Below are positions 32,176 through 42,193 of a DNA stretch of 64,000 bases, in pieces. The notes under the pieces were generated by a model that was not told the origin of the DNA, searched no databases, and saw only the letters and a list, made by a program, of their open reading frames with translations. Source of the DNA: Burkholderia lata (lineage in GTDB: Bacteria > Pseudomonadota > Gammaproteobacteria > Burkholderiales > Burkholderiaceae); assembly GCF_000012945.1 (NCBI RefSeq), contig NC_007511.1, forward strand, positions 248,001-312,000, in the 5' to 3' direction. The position numbers and the translations under genes were made by a program. Numbering within the stretch: the stretch's first letter is position 1; each line of letters starts with the position of its first letter.

Positions 32176-33378
32176 ATGACCGAAGCTTTTCTGTGTGATG
32201 CGATCCGTACGCCGATCGGGCGCTACGGCGGTGCACTGTCCGGCGTGCGCGCCGACGATCTGGGCGCAGTGCCGCTCAAGGCGCTCGTCGAGCGCAACCG
32301 CGACGTCGACTGGACGGCGATCGACGACGTGATCTACGGCTGCGCGAACCAGGCCGGCGAGGACAACCGCAACGTTGCGCGCATGTCGGCGCTGCTCGCT
32401 GGGCTGCCGCAAGGCGTGCCGGGCTCGACGATCAACCGCCTGTGCGGTTCCGGGATGGATGCGGTCGGCGTGGCCGCCCGTGCGATCAAGTCCGGCGAGG
32501 CCGCGCTGATGGTCGCGGGCGGCGTCGAGAGCATGACGCGTGCGCCGTTCGTGATGGGCAAGGCTGCGAGCGCGTTCGCGCGCCAGGCCGACATCTACGA
32601 TACGACGATCGGCTGGCGCTTCGTCAATCCGCTGATGAAACAGCTGCACGGTGTCGATTCGATGCCGGAGACGGCCGAGAACGTCGCGGTCGACTACAAC
32701 ATCAGCCGCGCCGACCAGGACCTGTTCGCGCTGCGCAGCCAGCAGAAGGCCGCGCGTGCGCAGCAGGACGGCACGCTCGCCGAGGAAATCGTCGCGGTCA
32801 CGATTCCGCAGAAGAAGGGCGATCCGGTGGTCGTGTCGCGTGACGAGCATCCGCGCGAGACGTCGCTCGAAACGCTGGCGAAGCTGAAGGGCGTCGTTCG
32901 CCCGGACGGCTCGGTGACGGCCGGCAATGCGTCGGGCGTCAACGACGGCGCCGCCGCGCTGCTGCTCGCGAACGAGGAAACCGCGAAGCGCTTCGGCCTG
33001 ACGCCGCGCGCACGCGTGCTCGGGATCGCGACGGCCGGCGTCGCGCCGCGCGTGATGGGCATCGGCCCCGCGCCGGCCACGCAGAAGCTGCTCGCGCGGC
33101 TCGGGATGACGATCGACCAGTTCGACGTGATCGAGCTGAACGAGGCATTCGCATCGCAAGGTCTCGCGGTGCTGCGCATGCTCGGCGTTGCCGATGACGA
33201 TCCTCGCGTGAACCCGAACGGCGGCGCGATCGCACTGGGCCATCCGCTTGGTGCGTCGGGCGCGCGTCTCGTGACGACCGCGATGTACCAGCTGCATCGC
33301 ACGAACGGCCGCTTCGCGCTGTGCACGATGTGCATCGGCGTCGGCCAGGGCATCGCGATCGCGATCGAGCGCGTCTGA
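32176..33378 (+). CDS. pcaF: Beta-ketoadipyl-CoA thiolase
   Basis: This 400-residue thiolase catalyses the last step of the beta-ketoadipate pathway, cleaving beta-ketoadipyl-CoA to succinyl-CoA and acetyl-CoA. The active-site Cys is in TINRLCGSGMDAVG at about residue 90. The catalytic His is in GGAIALGHPLGASGAR at about 350, and the second Cys in CTMCIGVGQG near the end. MTEAFLCDAIRTPIGRYGGALSGVRADDLGAVPLKAL at the N-terminus and the exact 400-residue length are characteristic of PcaF. GGAG precedes the ATG. It stands alone; pcaIJ are not in the window. Confidence 0.93.
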   Translation: MTEAFLCDAIRTPIGRYGGALSGVRADDLGAVPLKALVERNRDVDWTAIDDVIYGCANQAGEDNRNVARMSALLAGLPQGVPGSTINRLCGSGMDAVGVAARAIKSGEAALMVAGGVESMTRAPFVMGKAASAFARQADIYDTTIGWRFVNPLMKQLHGVDSMPETAENVAVDYNISRADQDLFALRSQQKAARAQQDGTLAEEIVAVTIPQKKGDPVVVSRDEHPRETSLETLAKLKGVVRPDGSVTAGNASGVNDGAAALLLANEETAKRFGLTPRARVLGIATAGVAPRVMGIGPAPATQKLLARLGMTIDQFDVIELNEAFASQGLAVLRMLGVADDDPRVNPNGGAIALGHPLGASGARLVTTAMYQLHRTNGRFALCTMCIGVGQGIAIAIERV

Positions 33379-33428
33379 CCCGCGTCTCGGGGTGAAGCGG
33401 CCGCGTTACCGCTTCGCTCAATTCGAAT

Positions 33429-33464
33429 CGATGCGCGGCACGAGAATCCTCGTGCCGCGCATCG
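33429..33464. terminator. Bidirectional hairpin after pcaF
   Basis: A perfect 16-base-pair stem (CGATGCGCGGCACGAG with its complement) has a four-base AATC loop, lying between the convergent pcaF and DUF523 genes. It lacks a clear T-run but is very stable. Confidence 0.6.
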
Positions 33465-33467
33465 TCG

Positions 33468-33968
33468 TTAACCGGCCTGCGACAACTGCTTGAGGCGCGC
33501 ATCGAGCGCGTCGATCTCGGTGTCCGCGAACACTTCGATGCCATGCTCGCGCAGCAACGCCGCCGTGACACCGGCGCCCGTGTGCCGCCGGTTCTCGAAA
33601 CTCCCGTCGTAAATGAACGTGCTGCCGCACGACGGACTGCCGTCGGCCAGGATCGCGAAGCGGCAGTCGTGCGTGCGCGCGAGGGCCAGCGCGGTATGCG
33701 CACCGGACACGAACGGTGCCGTCACGTCCGTTCCGTTCACGTCGACGATGCGCGCAGCGCCCGACAGCACCCGCTGCCCCGATTCGCCGCCGGCGATTTC
33801 GGCGGGTGGGCGCGGCACGCTGAAGCCGCCGGCCAGTTCGGGGCAGACGGGCACGAGACGTCCTTCGCGCTGCCACCGTTCGAGCGCCTCGTGTGCGGCG
33901 GTCTTGGCCGACCCGTTGTAACGGACCGGATGACCGACCACGCACATGCTGACGAGGATTTTCGGCAT
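33468..33968 (-). CDS. DUF523 family protein
   Basis: This 166-residue protein starts MPKILVSMCVVGHPVRYNGSAKTA, the DUF523 N-terminus with a conserved Cys. It continues GRLVPVCPELAGGFSVPRPPAEI (second Cys), DGSPSCGSTFIYDGSF (third Cys), and GAGVTAALLREHGIEVFADTEI. The frame upstream of this Met belongs to the shadow of the GNAT gene. DUF523 proteins are small Cys-containing proteins, possibly metal or iron-sulphur binding, of unknown function. The gene follows the GNAT gene by 109 bases on the same strand. Confidence 0.85.
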   Translation of the reverse strand: MPKILVSMCVVGHPVRYNGSAKTAAHEALERWQREGRLVPVCPELAGGFSVPRPPAEIAGGESGQRVLSGAARIVDVNGTDVTAPFVSGAHTALALARTHDCRFAILADGSPSCGSTFIYDGSFENRRHTGAGVTAALLREHGIEVFADTEIDALDARLKQLSQAG

Positions 33969-34077
33969 GGCGTGTGGCTGCGCTTCGTTCTGCAATTTCG
34001 CTCTCCGTGATGCCGTGATGGCCGATGGCGGCAGTGGCAAAGCGGGAAATTCTACGCTTCGCCCGCGTGCCGGTGCG

Positions 34078-34638
34078 TCAGGCTGTCGGCCCTTCCAGGT
34101 GAATGTCTTCCGGCTCGAGCGCGTACAGCGCCGGGTCGGGCGATGTGCTGACCGTGAAGCCGAGCCGCAGGTAGAAGTCGATCGTGTTCTGCGATGGCGT
34201 GGCCGACACATACAGGCGTGCGGCGCCCATCGCGCGCGCCTGCTCACGGGCCGCGCGGTAGAGCTGCTCGCCGAGCCCGCAGCCGCGCCAGTCGCGGCTC
34301 ACGTGCAGGAACTTCAATTGCAGCATGTCGCTGTGCGGGCCGAGCGGCTGGCTGTCGACGACGACCGCCGCGACGAGCCGTGCGCCGTCGAACCTGCCGA
34401 GGCACCAGCCGCCGCGATCGTGGCAGTCGAGCAGGATTGGCGTGTAGTGGTCGGCTTCGCCGTCGGGCCAGCCCGCGACGTCATAAAAGTCGGGCACGAG
34501 CTGCAGCGCGCCGTCGCGCAGCACATACAGGTGTTCGATGATCTCGCGCCGGTCGATGGTCCACACGAGCGGCACTTCGTCGCGCGTGAGCAGGCGTGCC
34601 GAAAGTGCGTCGCGTTCGGCGGCGGTGCGGCGCGTCAT
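34078..34638 (-). CDS. GNAT-family N-acetyltransferase
   Basis: This 186-residue protein contains the GNAT acetyl-CoA-binding core: LQLKFLHVSRDWRGCGLGEQLYRAAREQARAMGAARLYVSATPSQNTIDFYLRLGF (about 107-161). The motif-A pyrophosphate loop RGCGLGEQL and the NTIDFYLRLGF C-terminal pattern are diagnostic. The start overlaps the stop of the methyltransferase by four bases (ATGA), so the two are translationally coupled. Earlier Met codons belong to the methyltransferase frame shadow. The acceptor substrate is unknown. Confidence 0.85.
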   Translation of the reverse strand: MTRRTAAERDALSARLLTRDEVPLVWTIDRREIIEHLYVLRDGALQLVPDFYDVAGWPDGEADHYTPILLDCHDRGGWCLGRFDGARLVAAVVVDSQPLGPHSDMLQLKFLHVSRDWRGCGLGEQLYRAAREQARAMGAARLYVSATPSQNTIDFYLRLGFTVSTSPDPALYALEPEDIHLEGPTA

Positions 34639-35492
34639 GCGGCCTCCCGATGCGCGGCGATCGCATACATCAGCGGCAGGCGCGGCATGCCGTCGGGCGG
34701 CACCATCCGGTGGCCGTCCAGCTCGCGCATGCCGTCGAAGCCCTTCCAGCCGTTCGCATACGGATATTCGGTCAGGCGGTCGATCGCGAGCCCGGCCGAT
34801 ACGAGCGCGTTCACGACTTCGCCGATGCCCCACATGAACTCGTAACTCGGATGCGGGTTAGCGAAATCGACGACGCCCGGATGGTCGTGCTGCGCGCCGA
34901 GCCCCGTGCCGGAGGCGGCAACGTAATCGCCGACACCTGCTGGCTCCTCGGTCGCGTCGCCTTTGAAATAGTCGTAGTGCGGCTTCCAGTGTTCGTCGAA
35001 ATACAGCGCGAACGGATGGAACTCGACCATCGCGAAACGGCCGCCCGGCGCGAGCAGCGCGGCGATCCCGCGCGCCCACGCGTTCAGGTCGGACAGCCAG
35101 CAGATCGCGCCGTACGACGTGAACACGCGATCGAAGCGCTCGCCGCGCGCGGCGGCCTCGGGCATCCAGTCGAGCACGTCGGCGCGCTCGAAACACGCCG
35201 GCAGGCCCGCGTCGGTCGACAGTTGCCGTGCGAACGCGATCGCTTCGTCGGAGATGTCGACGCCCGTCGCATCCGCGCCGTCGCGCACGAGGCTCAGCGT
35301 GTCCTGCCCCGCGTTGCACTGCAGGTGCAGAAGCCGCAGCCCGCTGACGTCGCCGAGCAGTTCGCGTTCTTCCGGAAAGAGCGTCGAGCCGCCTTCACGG
35401 AAAAACGCGGCCTGATCGCCTTTATGGCTGTTATGCGCGACTGTCGCCGTATTCCAGGACAGCCGATTCAGTTCGTGCAATGCCTTTTTCAT
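34635..35492 (-). CDS. Class I SAM-dependent methyltransferase
   Basis: This 285-residue protein starts MKKALHELNRLSWNTATVAHNSHKGDQAAFFREGGSTLFPEERELLGDVSGLRLLHLQCNAGQDTLSLVRDGADATGVDISDEAIAFAR. The unusual SAM loop LHLQCNAGQDTL replaces the common D/E-G-x-G-G and is typical of one well-populated branch of methyltransferases. Later motifs include FDRVFTSYGAICWLSDL and LAPGGRFAMVEFHP. It forms a coupled pair with the GNAT gene. The substrate is unknown. Confidence 0.85.
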   Translation of the reverse strand: MKKALHELNRLSWNTATVAHNSHKGDQAAFFREGGSTLFPEERELLGDVSGLRLLHLQCNAGQDTLSLVRDGADATGVDISDEAIAFARQLSTDAGLPACFERADVLDWMPEAAARGERFDRVFTSYGAICWLSDLNAWARGIAALLAPGGRFAMVEFHPFALYFDEHWKPHYDYFKGDATEEPAGVGDYVAASGTGLGAQHDHPGVVDFANPHPSYEFMWGIGEVVNALVSAGLAIDRLTEYPYANGWKGFDGMRELDGHRMVPPDGMPRLPLMYAIAAHREAA

Positions 35493-35816
35493 CGAATTCG
35501 AATGCCGATTGAATGGAGCAGGATAGACGGAATCGTTTCGCCGCGTGCAACGGCCGACGCCGTAGGCGTGCCGTGCGATGGGGCTGGGCGGTGCGCCGTG
35601 ACATGCGGATGAACCTGCGCGGCGAATATTGCCGGATTATTTGATCGAAATCATGGCGGCCGCCGAATTGAATATTTTATGCGAAGAAAGGGTAAGGTTT
35701 TTCCCCAATATGCCGACAGTAAGATGAAGACCGTCGTAAAGCGATAAACCGTTTTTCGGCTACTGAGCGTGAAGTCAGCGCGACGCGGACGTCAGATCCG
35801 CTTTTCGGAGCCTTGC
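35493..35816. promoter_or_regulatory. Divergent non-coding region before the first aer gene
   Basis: This stretch of 324 bases is distinctly AT-rich for the window. TAAG (35720-35723) and AGCGATAA (35740-35747), 16 bases apart, resemble a flagellar sigma-28 promoter (TAAA-N15-GCCGATAA), appropriate for a chemoreceptor. A leader motif, CGGACG-TC-AGATCCG, shortly before the gene is repeated before the second aer copy. No gene is seen in it. Confidence 0.45.
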
Positions 35817-37361
35817 ATGCGCAATAACCAGCCCGTTACCCAACAGGAATTCGATTTTCCCGACGACGTCACGCTGATGTCGACGACCGACGCGGACAGC
35901 ATCATCACCTACGCCAACACGACGTTTGCGCAGGTGAGCGGCTTCACGAACGAGGAACTCGTCGGCCAGCCGCACAACGCGGTGCGCCACCCGGACATGC
36001 CGCGCGAAGCATTTGCCGACATGTGGGCGACGCTCAGGCGCGGCGAGCCGTGGACCGCGCTCGTGAAGAACCGCCGCAAGAACGGCGATCACTACTGGGT
36101 GCGTGCAAACGCGATTCCGGTGATGCGCAACGGCGAGCCGCAGGGCTACATGTCGGTGCGCACGAAGGCGCCGCACGACGAGAGCGAGGCCGCCGATGCG
36201 CTGTATCGCGCGTTTCGCGAAGGCAAGGCGGGCCAGCGCCGGTTCCACAAGGGGCTGGTGATCCGCACGGGGCTGCTGCGCATCGCGTCGCTGTCGCAGA
36301 CGATGTCGGTGCGTGCGCGCGTGCATTCGGCGCTGTGCGTGCTCGCGCCGGCGGTCGTCGGCGCGGGCTGGGCATGCGGGCTGGCCGGCGGCGGGCTCGC
36401 GGCGTTTGCCGGCGTGACGGTCGGCGTGGCGGCGGCGGCCGGCCTGTGGCTCGATGCGCAGATCGTGCGTCCGCTGAAGCGGCTGCACGACCAGGCGCTG
36501 AACGTCGCGACCGGTGAAAGCCGGCGCGGTGTGCGAATGAACCGCGTCGACGAGATCGGCATGACGCTGCGCACGATCAACCAGCTCGGGCTGATGTTTC
36601 GCTGGCTCGTCGATGACGTCAGCGAGCAGGTGCACAACGTGCAGCGCGCGAGCAACGAGATCGCGCAGGGCAACAACGACCTGAGCGCGCGCACCGAGCA
36701 GGCGGCGTCGAGCGTGCAGGAGACGGCCGCGTCGATGGCCGAGATGACGGCGACCGTCGACAGCAACGCGGAGACCGCGCTGCAGGCGAACCGGCTTGCG
36801 ATGTCGGCGAGCGAAGCGGCCGGACGCGGCGGGCAGGCGGTGGGCGAGGTCGTCACGACGATGAGCGACATCACCGCCAGCTCGCGCAAGATCGCCGACA
36901 TCATCGGCGTGATCGACGGCATCGCGTTCCAGACCAACATCCTTGCGCTGAACGCGGCCGTGGAAGCGGCACGTGCAGGCGAACAGGGGCGCGGTTTCGC
37001 GGTGGTCGCCGGTGAGGTGCGGGCGCTCGCACAACGCAGCGCGAATGCGGCGAAGGAGATCAAGACGCTAATTGGCGCAAGCGTCGACCGCGTCGAATCG
37101 GGCGCGCGGCGTGTGGACGAGGCAGGCAAGACGATGGAGGACATCGTCGCGCAGGTGAAGCGCGTATCGGACCTGATCGCGGAGATCAGCTCGTCGACGG
37201 CCGAGCAGAGCACCGGCGTGTCGCAGGTCGACCAGGCGGTCGTGCATCTGGACAACATCACACAGCAGAACGCGGCACTGGTCGAGCAGAGTACGGCGGC
37301 GTCGGAGAGCCTGAAGCAGCAGGCGACGCGTCTCGTGGATGCGGTGAACGTGTTCCGGTGA
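35817..37361 (+). CDS. aer: Aer-type aerotaxis/energy-taxis chemoreceptor, copy 1
   Basis: This 514-residue receptor starts at [17 protein letters not shown]; an in-frame ATG 48 bases upstream is less likely, because the second paralogue begins at the same Met. The N-terminal PAS domain contains [60 protein letters not shown], as in the FAD-binding Aer PAS. A membrane hairpin follows at about 185-230. The cytoplasmic signalling domain has the hallmark [58 protein letters not shown]. It senses redox state or oxygen indirectly and signals to CheA/CheW. No C-terminal CheR-binding pentapeptide is seen. Confidence 0.93.
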   Translation: MRNNQPVTQQEFDFPDDVTLMSTTDADSIITYANTTFAQVSGFTNEELVGQPHNAVRHPDMPREAFADMWATLRRGEPWTALVKNRRKNGDHYWVRANAIPVMRNGEPQGYMSVRTKAPHDESEAADALYRAFREGKAGQRRFHKGLVIRTGLLRIASLSQTMSVRARVHSALCVLAPAVVGAGWACGLAGGGLAAFAGVTVGVAAAAGLWLDAQIVRPLKRLHDQALNVATGESRRGVRMNRVDEIGMTLRTINQLGLMFRWLVDDVSEQVHNVQRASNEIAQGNNDLSARTEQAASSVQETAASMAEMTATVDSNAETALQANRLAMSASEAAGRGGQAVGEVVTTMSDITASSRKIADIIGVIDGIAFQTNILALNAAVEAARAGEQGRGFAVVAGEVRALAQRSANAAKEIKTLIGASVDRVESGARRVDEAGKTMEDIVAQVKRVSDLIAEISSSTAEQSTGVSQVDQAVVHLDNITQQNAALVEQSTAASESLKQQATRLVDAVNVFR

Positions 37362-37774
37362 TCGCCGGGGCGCGCACGAATGTGCGCGCCCGATCAATGC
37401 ATCGGGATTGACGCGCGCAATGCGCGTTCAGTTTTTCCCATTCAATCGAAAATACGCCGAACAAGACATATTCGTATTCAAGATTTTGCGTTTATGGATT
37501 GAGCTGCTATTGGGAAAATTGCGCTTGATCATCAGGCGAATGACCGTCAAACCGTTACCCGGTATGGCGTTTAGTTTCATCCATAAACAGATTGTTCGGT
37601 AAAAACAAGATCATGCATTTCTAATGCATATTTTCCCGAATACACCATAATGTTTTCGTGGAATTTGCCGAAAGCGCAGGGGCCAGACCAACTCGCATGC
37701 GGATCGACCGTCATGCGCGGGTCTCGAATCAATCGACAAGCGGACGCAAGATCCGTTACCCGGAGCTCCACACC
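37362..37774. promoter_or_regulatory. AT-rich spacer between the two aer copies
   Basis: These 413 bases contain no convincing gene. They are strikingly AT-rich from about 37430 to 37660, with several poly-A/T runs, and resemble the spacer before copy 1. Just before copy 2 the leader CGGACGCAAGATCCG repeats the one before copy 1. It probably carries a separate promoter for copy 2. I could not assign a sigma-28 site with confidence. Confidence 0.4.
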
Positions 37775-39319
37775 ATGCGCAACAACCAGCCCGTCACGCA
37801 ACGCGAATTCGATTTTCCCGATGACGCGACGCTGATGTCGACCACTGACGCGAACAGCTACATCACCTACGCGAACGCGGCCTTCATCCAGGTCAGCGGA
37901 TTTTCTCCCGAAGAGATCGAAGGCCAGCCGCACAACGTCGTGCGGCATCCGGACATGCCGAAAGAGGCGTTCGCCGACATGTGGGCGACGCTCAAGGGCG
38001 GCGAGCCGTGGACCGCGCTCGTGAAGAACCGCCGCAAGAACGGCGATCACTACTGGGTGCGCGCGAACGCGATTCCGGTGATGCGCAACGGCGAGCCGAA
38101 GGGCTACATGTCGGTGCGCACGAAGGCGACGCGCGACGAGATCGCGGCCGCGGAGGCGCTCTACAAGGAATTCCGCGAAGGGCGGGCCGGCAACCGGCAT
38201 TTCCACAAGGGGCTGATCGTCCGCAAGGGCGTGGCCGGTTTCACGTCGCTGTTCCAGACGATGTCGGTGCGCGCGCGGCTCCATGCGTCGCTGTGCGTAC
38301 TCGCGCCGGTCGTGGTGGCCGGCGGCTGGGCGTGCGGGCTGGCCGGTGGAGGGCTCGCCGTGTTCGCGGCGGTGACGGCCGGCGCGGCGGCCGCCGCGGG
38401 GCTGTGGCTCGATGCGCAGATTGCGCGCCCGCTCATGCAGTTGCGCGACGAGGCGTTGCGTGTGGCGACCGGCGAGAGCCGCAGCGGCGTGCGGATGAAC
38501 CGCGTCGACGAGATCGGCATGACGCTGCGCACGATCAACCAGCTTGGGCTGATGTTCCGCTGGCTCGTCGACGATGTCAGCGAGCAGGTGCTGAACGTGC
38601 AGCGCGCGAGCAACGAGATCGCGCAGGGCAACAACGATCTCAGCGCGCGCACCGAGCAGGCGTCGACGAGCGTGCAGCAGACGGCTGCGTCGATGGCCGA
38701 GATGACGGCGACCGTGTCGAGCAATGCGGAGACGGCGCTGCAGGCGAACCAGTTGTCGGTGTCCGCGAGCGAAGCGGCGGGGCGCGGCGGGCAGGCGGTG
38801 AGCGAGGTCGTCGCAACGATGAACGACATCACGGCAAGCTCGCGCAAGATCGCGGACATCATCGGCGTGATCGACGGCATCGCGTTCCAGACCAACATCC
38901 TTGCGCTGAATGCGGCCGTGGAAGCGGCGCGCGCGGGCGATCAGGGGCGTGGTTTCGCGGTGGTTGCCGGTGAGGTGCGGGCGCTCGCGCAGCGTAGCGC
39001 GAATGCGGCGAAGGAGATCAAGACGTTGATCGGTGCGAGTGTCGATCGCGTCGAGTCGGGCGCGCGGATTGTCGATGGCGCGGGCAAGACGATGGAGGAT
39101 ATCGTCACGCAGGTGAAGCGCGTGTCGGACTTGATCGCGGAGATCAGCTCGTCGACGGCGGAGCAGAGCACGGGGGTTGCGCAGGTCGACCAGGCGGTCG
39201 TGCATCTGGACAACATCACGCAGCAGAACGCGGCGCTGGTCGAACAGAGTACGGCGGCGTCGGAAAGCCTGAAGCAGCAGGCGACGCGGTTGGTGGAAGC
39301 GGTGAACGTGTTTCGGTGA
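37775..39319 (+). CDS. aer: Aer-type chemoreceptor, copy 2 (tandem paralogue)
   Basis: Also 514 residues, starting [17 protein letters not shown]. The PAS domain differs at scattered positions from copy 1 ([47 protein letters not shown]). The membrane region differs more, while the signalling hairpin is almost the same. The wording of the PAS domain is very close to enterobacterial and Pseudomonas Aer. Being equal in length and next to each other, the genes arose by tandem duplication including the leader. Different residues in the PAS pocket may tune them to different redox states. Confidence 0.93.
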   Translation: MRNNQPVTQREFDFPDDATLMSTTDANSYITYANAAFIQVSGFSPEEIEGQPHNVVRHPDMPKEAFADMWATLKGGEPWTALVKNRRKNGDHYWVRANAIPVMRNGEPKGYMSVRTKATRDEIAAAEALYKEFREGRAGNRHFHKGLIVRKGVAGFTSLFQTMSVRARLHASLCVLAPVVVAGGWACGLAGGGLAVFAAVTAGAAAAAGLWLDAQIARPLMQLRDEALRVATGESRSGVRMNRVDEIGMTLRTINQLGLMFRWLVDDVSEQVLNVQRASNEIAQGNNDLSARTEQASTSVQQTAASMAEMTATVSSNAETALQANQLSVSASEAAGRGGQAVSEVVATMNDITASSRKIADIIGVIDGIAFQTNILALNAAVEAARAGDQGRGFAVVAGEVRALAQRSANAAKEIKTLIGASVDRVESGARIVDGAGKTMEDIVTQVKRVSDLIAEISSSTAEQSTGVAQVDQAVVHLDNITQQNAALVEQSTAASESLKQQATRLVEAVNVFR

Positions 39320-39373
39320 ACGTGGCTTGAGCCGTTGGTCTTCACGCATTTCGACCGACGTCGTGCGTGGCGT

Positions 39374-39402
39374 GCGCCGTTCAGTCGAGAACTGAACGGC
39401 GC
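39374..39402. terminator. Hairpin between aer copy 2 and the ter cluster
   Basis: GCGCCGTTCAGT-CGAGA-ACTGAACGGCGC is a perfect 12-base-pair stem. It separates the convergent chemoreceptor and ter transcripts. No T-run follows, so it may be a bidirectional or Rho-assisted end. Confidence 0.55.
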
Positions 39403-39437
39403 GACCAGTCAAGCTGGAGATTTTCCTGCCTTTCGGA

Positions 39438-40016
39438 TTAACCGATGCTCACACCGTGAGCTTCTGCCAGAGGCTTCAGGCCACCGGTGAAACCTTGTCC
39501 GATCGCCTTGAACTTGAACTCGTCGTTGTGGCGATACAGCTCGCCGAAGACCATGGCGGTTTCGGTGGAAGCGTCTTCGGACAGGTCGTAGCGCGCGATT
39601 TCCTTGCTGTCGGCCTTGTTCAGGACGCGGATATAGGCGTTGCTCACTTGGCCGAATGACTGCTTGCGAGCCTCGGCATCGTGAATCGTGACGGCGAAGA
39701 CCAGCTTCTTCACGTCGGCCGCCAGGCCAGTGAGCTTCACGTTGACCTGTTCGTCGTCGCCATCGCCCTGGCCGGAACGGTTGTCGCCTAGGTGCTCGAC
39801 GGAACCGTCGGCAGACTTCTTGTTGTTGTAGAAGATGAAGCTGGCGTCGCTCAGGACTTTACCGTTTTCACCGGTGACGAAGATCGAGGCGTCGAGGTCG
39901 AACTCGGTGCCGTCGGTGACGCGCGGGTCCCAGCCCAGGCCGACGACGACTTCGCTCAGGCCCGGGGCCTCTTTCGACAGGGAGACGTTACCGCCTTTGG
40001 ACAGACTGACAGCCAT
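39438..40016 (-). CDS. terE: Tellurium resistance/stress protein TerE
   Basis: This 192-residue TerD-domain protein is a cytosolic calcium-binding beta-sandwich. It opens [46 protein letters not shown]. The acidic calcium ligands lie in FDLDAS and [15 protein letters not shown], and it ends [56 protein letters not shown] distinguishes TerE from TerD. It is the last gene of the cluster, 32 bases after terD. The DNA is noticeably less GC-rich than the flanking housekeeping genes. Confidence 0.93.
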   Translation of the reverse strand: MAVSLSKGGNVSLSKEAPGLSEVVVGLGWDPRVTDGTEFDLDASIFVTGENGKVLSDASFIFYNNKKSADGSVEHLGDNRSGQGDGDDEQVNVKLTGLAADVKKLVFAVTIHDAEARKQSFGQVSNAYIRVLNKADSKEIARYDLSEDASTETAMVFGELYRHNDEFKFKAIGQGFTGGLKPLAEAHGVSIG

Positions 40017-40048
40017 GGTGTGATTCCTTGTTCAGGTGAGGAGACCGC

Positions 40049-40624
40049 TCAGAAGTTCATGCCGTAGCTGTTGGCCAGGGCACGCAGGCCGCCGGCGTAG
40101 CCTTGGCCCACGGCGCGGAATTTCCACTCGCCGCTGCTGCGGTACAACTCCGCGAAGATCATCGCGGTTTCGGTGGAGGCGTCCTCCGCCAGGTCGTAGC
40201 GGACCACCTCTGCACCGGAGGTCTCGTTCACGACGCGGATGAACGAATTGCTGACCTGGCCGAAGTTCTGCTTGCGCGCTTCGGCGTCGTGGATGGTGAC
40301 GGTGAAGGCGATCTTGTCGATGTCGGCCGGAACGCGGCTCAGGTCGACCTTGAGGACTTCGTCGTCGCCGTCGCCAGCGCCGGTACGGTTGTCGCCGGTA
40401 TGTTCGACAGAACCGTCCTGGCTGCGCAATTGGTTGTAGAAGATGAAGTCGGCTTCACCGCGGACTTTGCCGTTGGCCCCCAGCAGGAACGCGCTGGCGT
40501 CGAGATCGAACTCGGTGCCGTCGGTCGCGCGCGGGTCCCAGCCCAGGCCAACCAGGATCCTGGTCAGGCTCGGGTCGGTTTTGGAGAGCGAGAGGTTGCC
40601 GCCTTTTTGAAGAGTCAGTGCCAT
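40049..40624 (-). CDS. terD: Tellurium resistance protein TerD
   Basis: This 191-residue TerD-domain protein has [124 protein letters not shown] is the TerD-specific wording. Calcium ligands are the DLDAS and GDGDDE clusters. In other bacteria TerD interacts with the membrane protein TerC at the inner face of the membrane. It sits between terC and terE with short gaps, in one transcript. Confidence 0.94.
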   Translation of the reverse strand: MALTLQKGGNLSLSKTDPSLTRILVGLGWDPRATDGTEFDLDASAFLLGANGKVRGEADFIFYNQLRSQDGSVEHTGDNRTGAGDGDDEVLKVDLSRVPADIDKIAFTVTIHDAEARKQNFGQVSNSFIRVVNETSGAEVVRYDLAEDASTETAMIFAELYRSSGEWKFRAVGQGYAGGLRALANSYGMNF

Positions 40625-40652
40625 GAAAACAGCTCCTTTGGGTTGTGACGGG

Positions 40653-41684
40653 TTACTGATGTTCGGCTTGCGCGTCTTCCTTTTTCGGGAAGATCACGCT
40701 GGCCAGGATTCCGATAGCCAGGACTATCAGCACGATGAGCAGGCTGGTGTTCGGGGAGATGCTGATGCCGTGGTGGAACAGATGGTCGGTCGCGTTCAAG
40801 CCCAGCTTCGCTGCGATGAAGAACAGCAAGACGACCACGGCCTTTTCCAGATGCACCACGTAGCGCTTCAGCGCTTCCAGGACGAAATACAGGGTGCGAA
40901 GGCCAAGGATTGCGAACAACATCGCCGAGTAGACGATCAGAGGTTCACGGCTGACCGCAATGACTGCCGGGACCGAGTCGAATGCAAACAGGACGTCGGA
41001 CACTTCGATCACCACCAGGCAGAGGAACAGCGGGGTGGCGAAGAGGTTGCCTTTCGCCGTCAGGCTCTTGTCGTTCCCGGCCGTCCGTCCTTCCGCCTCG
41101 AGCGTCTTGCGGCTCACGAAGAAGTTGTGGCCGTGCAGCCTGGGCCATACGGGGAAGAGCTTTTTCGCTAAGCGGCAAGCAAGATGCTGGGAGTAATCCT
41201 TCTCCTCGTCATCGTCGTCACCGCCCTTGAGCATCATGACGGCGGTCCACGCGACGATCAGCGCGAAGGCGATCTCGACCCACGGGCCGAATGCAAGCAG
41301 GCCGGTACCGATGACGACAAAGACACCGCGGAATACGATGGCCCCGATGATGCCCCAGTACAGGATGCGGTGACGCAGGCCGTCCGGGACCTTGAACCAG
41401 GCGAAGATCGCCATGAAGACGAACAGGTTGTCGACGGAGAGGACCTTCTCCAGTGCATAACCGGTAAGGAACAGGCTGGCTACTTCCGCGCCATGCTGCA
41501 CGTACAGGAAGCCGGCGAATGCAAGGGAGATGGCCACCCAGAATATCGACCAGATGGACGCCCGGGCGAGGGTGATCGGTTTGTCGTCGCGGTGGGTAAC
41601 CATGTCCAGCAGCAGGGCGGCCAGCGCCAGCCCGACGAATACGGCCATGGTCAACGGCGGAAAGCCAATGTGTGTCGTTTCCAC
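40653..41684 (-). CDS. terC: Integral membrane protein TerC
   Basis: This 343-residue protein with about nine helices starts at the GTG in [45 protein letters not shown] lies nine bases upstream, and the frame before it is the shadow of terB. Conserved acidic membrane residues occur in [23 protein letters not shown] and [44 protein letters not shown]. These are the TerC hallmarks and are possibly metal-transporting. An acidic loop, [10 protein letters not shown], lies between helices 5 and 6. Confidence 0.93.
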   Translation of the reverse strand: METTHIGFPPLTMAVFVGLALAALLLDMVTHRDDKPITLARASIWSIFWVAISLAFAGFLYVQHGAEVASLFLTGYALEKVLSVDNLFVFMAIFAWFKVPDGLRHRILYWGIIGAIVFRGVFVVIGTGLLAFGPWVEIAFALIVAWTAVMMLKGGDDDDEEKDYSQHLACRLAKKLFPVWPRLHGHNFFVSRKTLEAEGRTAGNDKSLTAKGNLFATPLFLCLVVIEVSDVLFAFDSVPAVIAVSREPLIVYSAMLFAILGLRTLYFVLEALKRYVVHLEKAVVVLLFFIAAKLGLNATDHLFHHGISISPNTSLLIVLIVLAIGILASVIFPKKEDAQAEHQ

Positions 41685-41695
41685 GTTTCGGTTTC

Positions 41696-42145
41696 CTACA
41701 GTTCGAAGTCGACCGGGTTCAAGCCGAGTTCCAGGCAGATCAGGCGGCAAGCCGCTTTTTCCTTGTCGTCGAAATGGCCGTCGGATGCGCCAATGGCACA
41801 GGCCACGCGCACCAGCAAGCGTGCTTCTCCGTCCTTGCCCTTGATCTTGCCGATGGCCTTCAGCGCCTCGGCCTGGCCGATCTGGAAATCGAATTCGAAC
41901 TTGCCGCAGGCGTCGCTGAACACCTTGATCACGTCGTTCAGGTTGAAGACCTTCAATTCCGGGGAGTTGTTGATGAAGCCGACCATCTTCAGCTTCTCTT
42001 CGGATTTGATCTCGCCATCCGCGGCGGAGATCAGCGCGCACGCATTGGCGGTTGCCTCCATGAACGTCCGGTTCTTGAATTTGGCGACTTCGATGGTCAA
42101 GGTTTCGCGGGCTTTGGCCGCGTTGGTTTTCAGCCAATCGAGCAT
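41696..42145 (-). CDS. terB: Tellurite resistance protein TerB
   Basis: This 149-residue helical protein starts MLDWLKTNAAKARETLTIEVAKFKNRTFMEATANACALISAADGEIKSEEKLKMVGFINN. It continues VACAIGASDGHFDDKEKAACRLICLELGL. The repeated SAADGEI/GASDGHFDDKE acidic pairs are the metal-binding sites of the TerB fold. It lies 11 bases before terC and about 48 after terA. In known systems TerB bridges TerC and TerD-type proteins at the membrane. Confidence 0.92.
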   Translation of the reverse strand: MLDWLKTNAAKARETLTIEVAKFKNRTFMEATANACALISAADGEIKSEEKLKMVGFINNSPELKVFNLNDVIKVFSDACGKFEFDFQIGQAEALKAIGKIKGKDGEARLLVRVACAIGASDGHFDDKEKAACRLICLELGLNPVDFEL

Positions 42146-42193
42146 GTGTTTTCTCTCTGTGAGCGGGGCCGGACGGCCCCGCCGGGTCAATGG

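Noticed and set aside
37362..37774. Genomic insertion between the two aer genes
   Set aside because: The AT-rich spacer has no coding remnant and resembles the spacer before copy 1, so it is better explained as duplicated promoter DNA.
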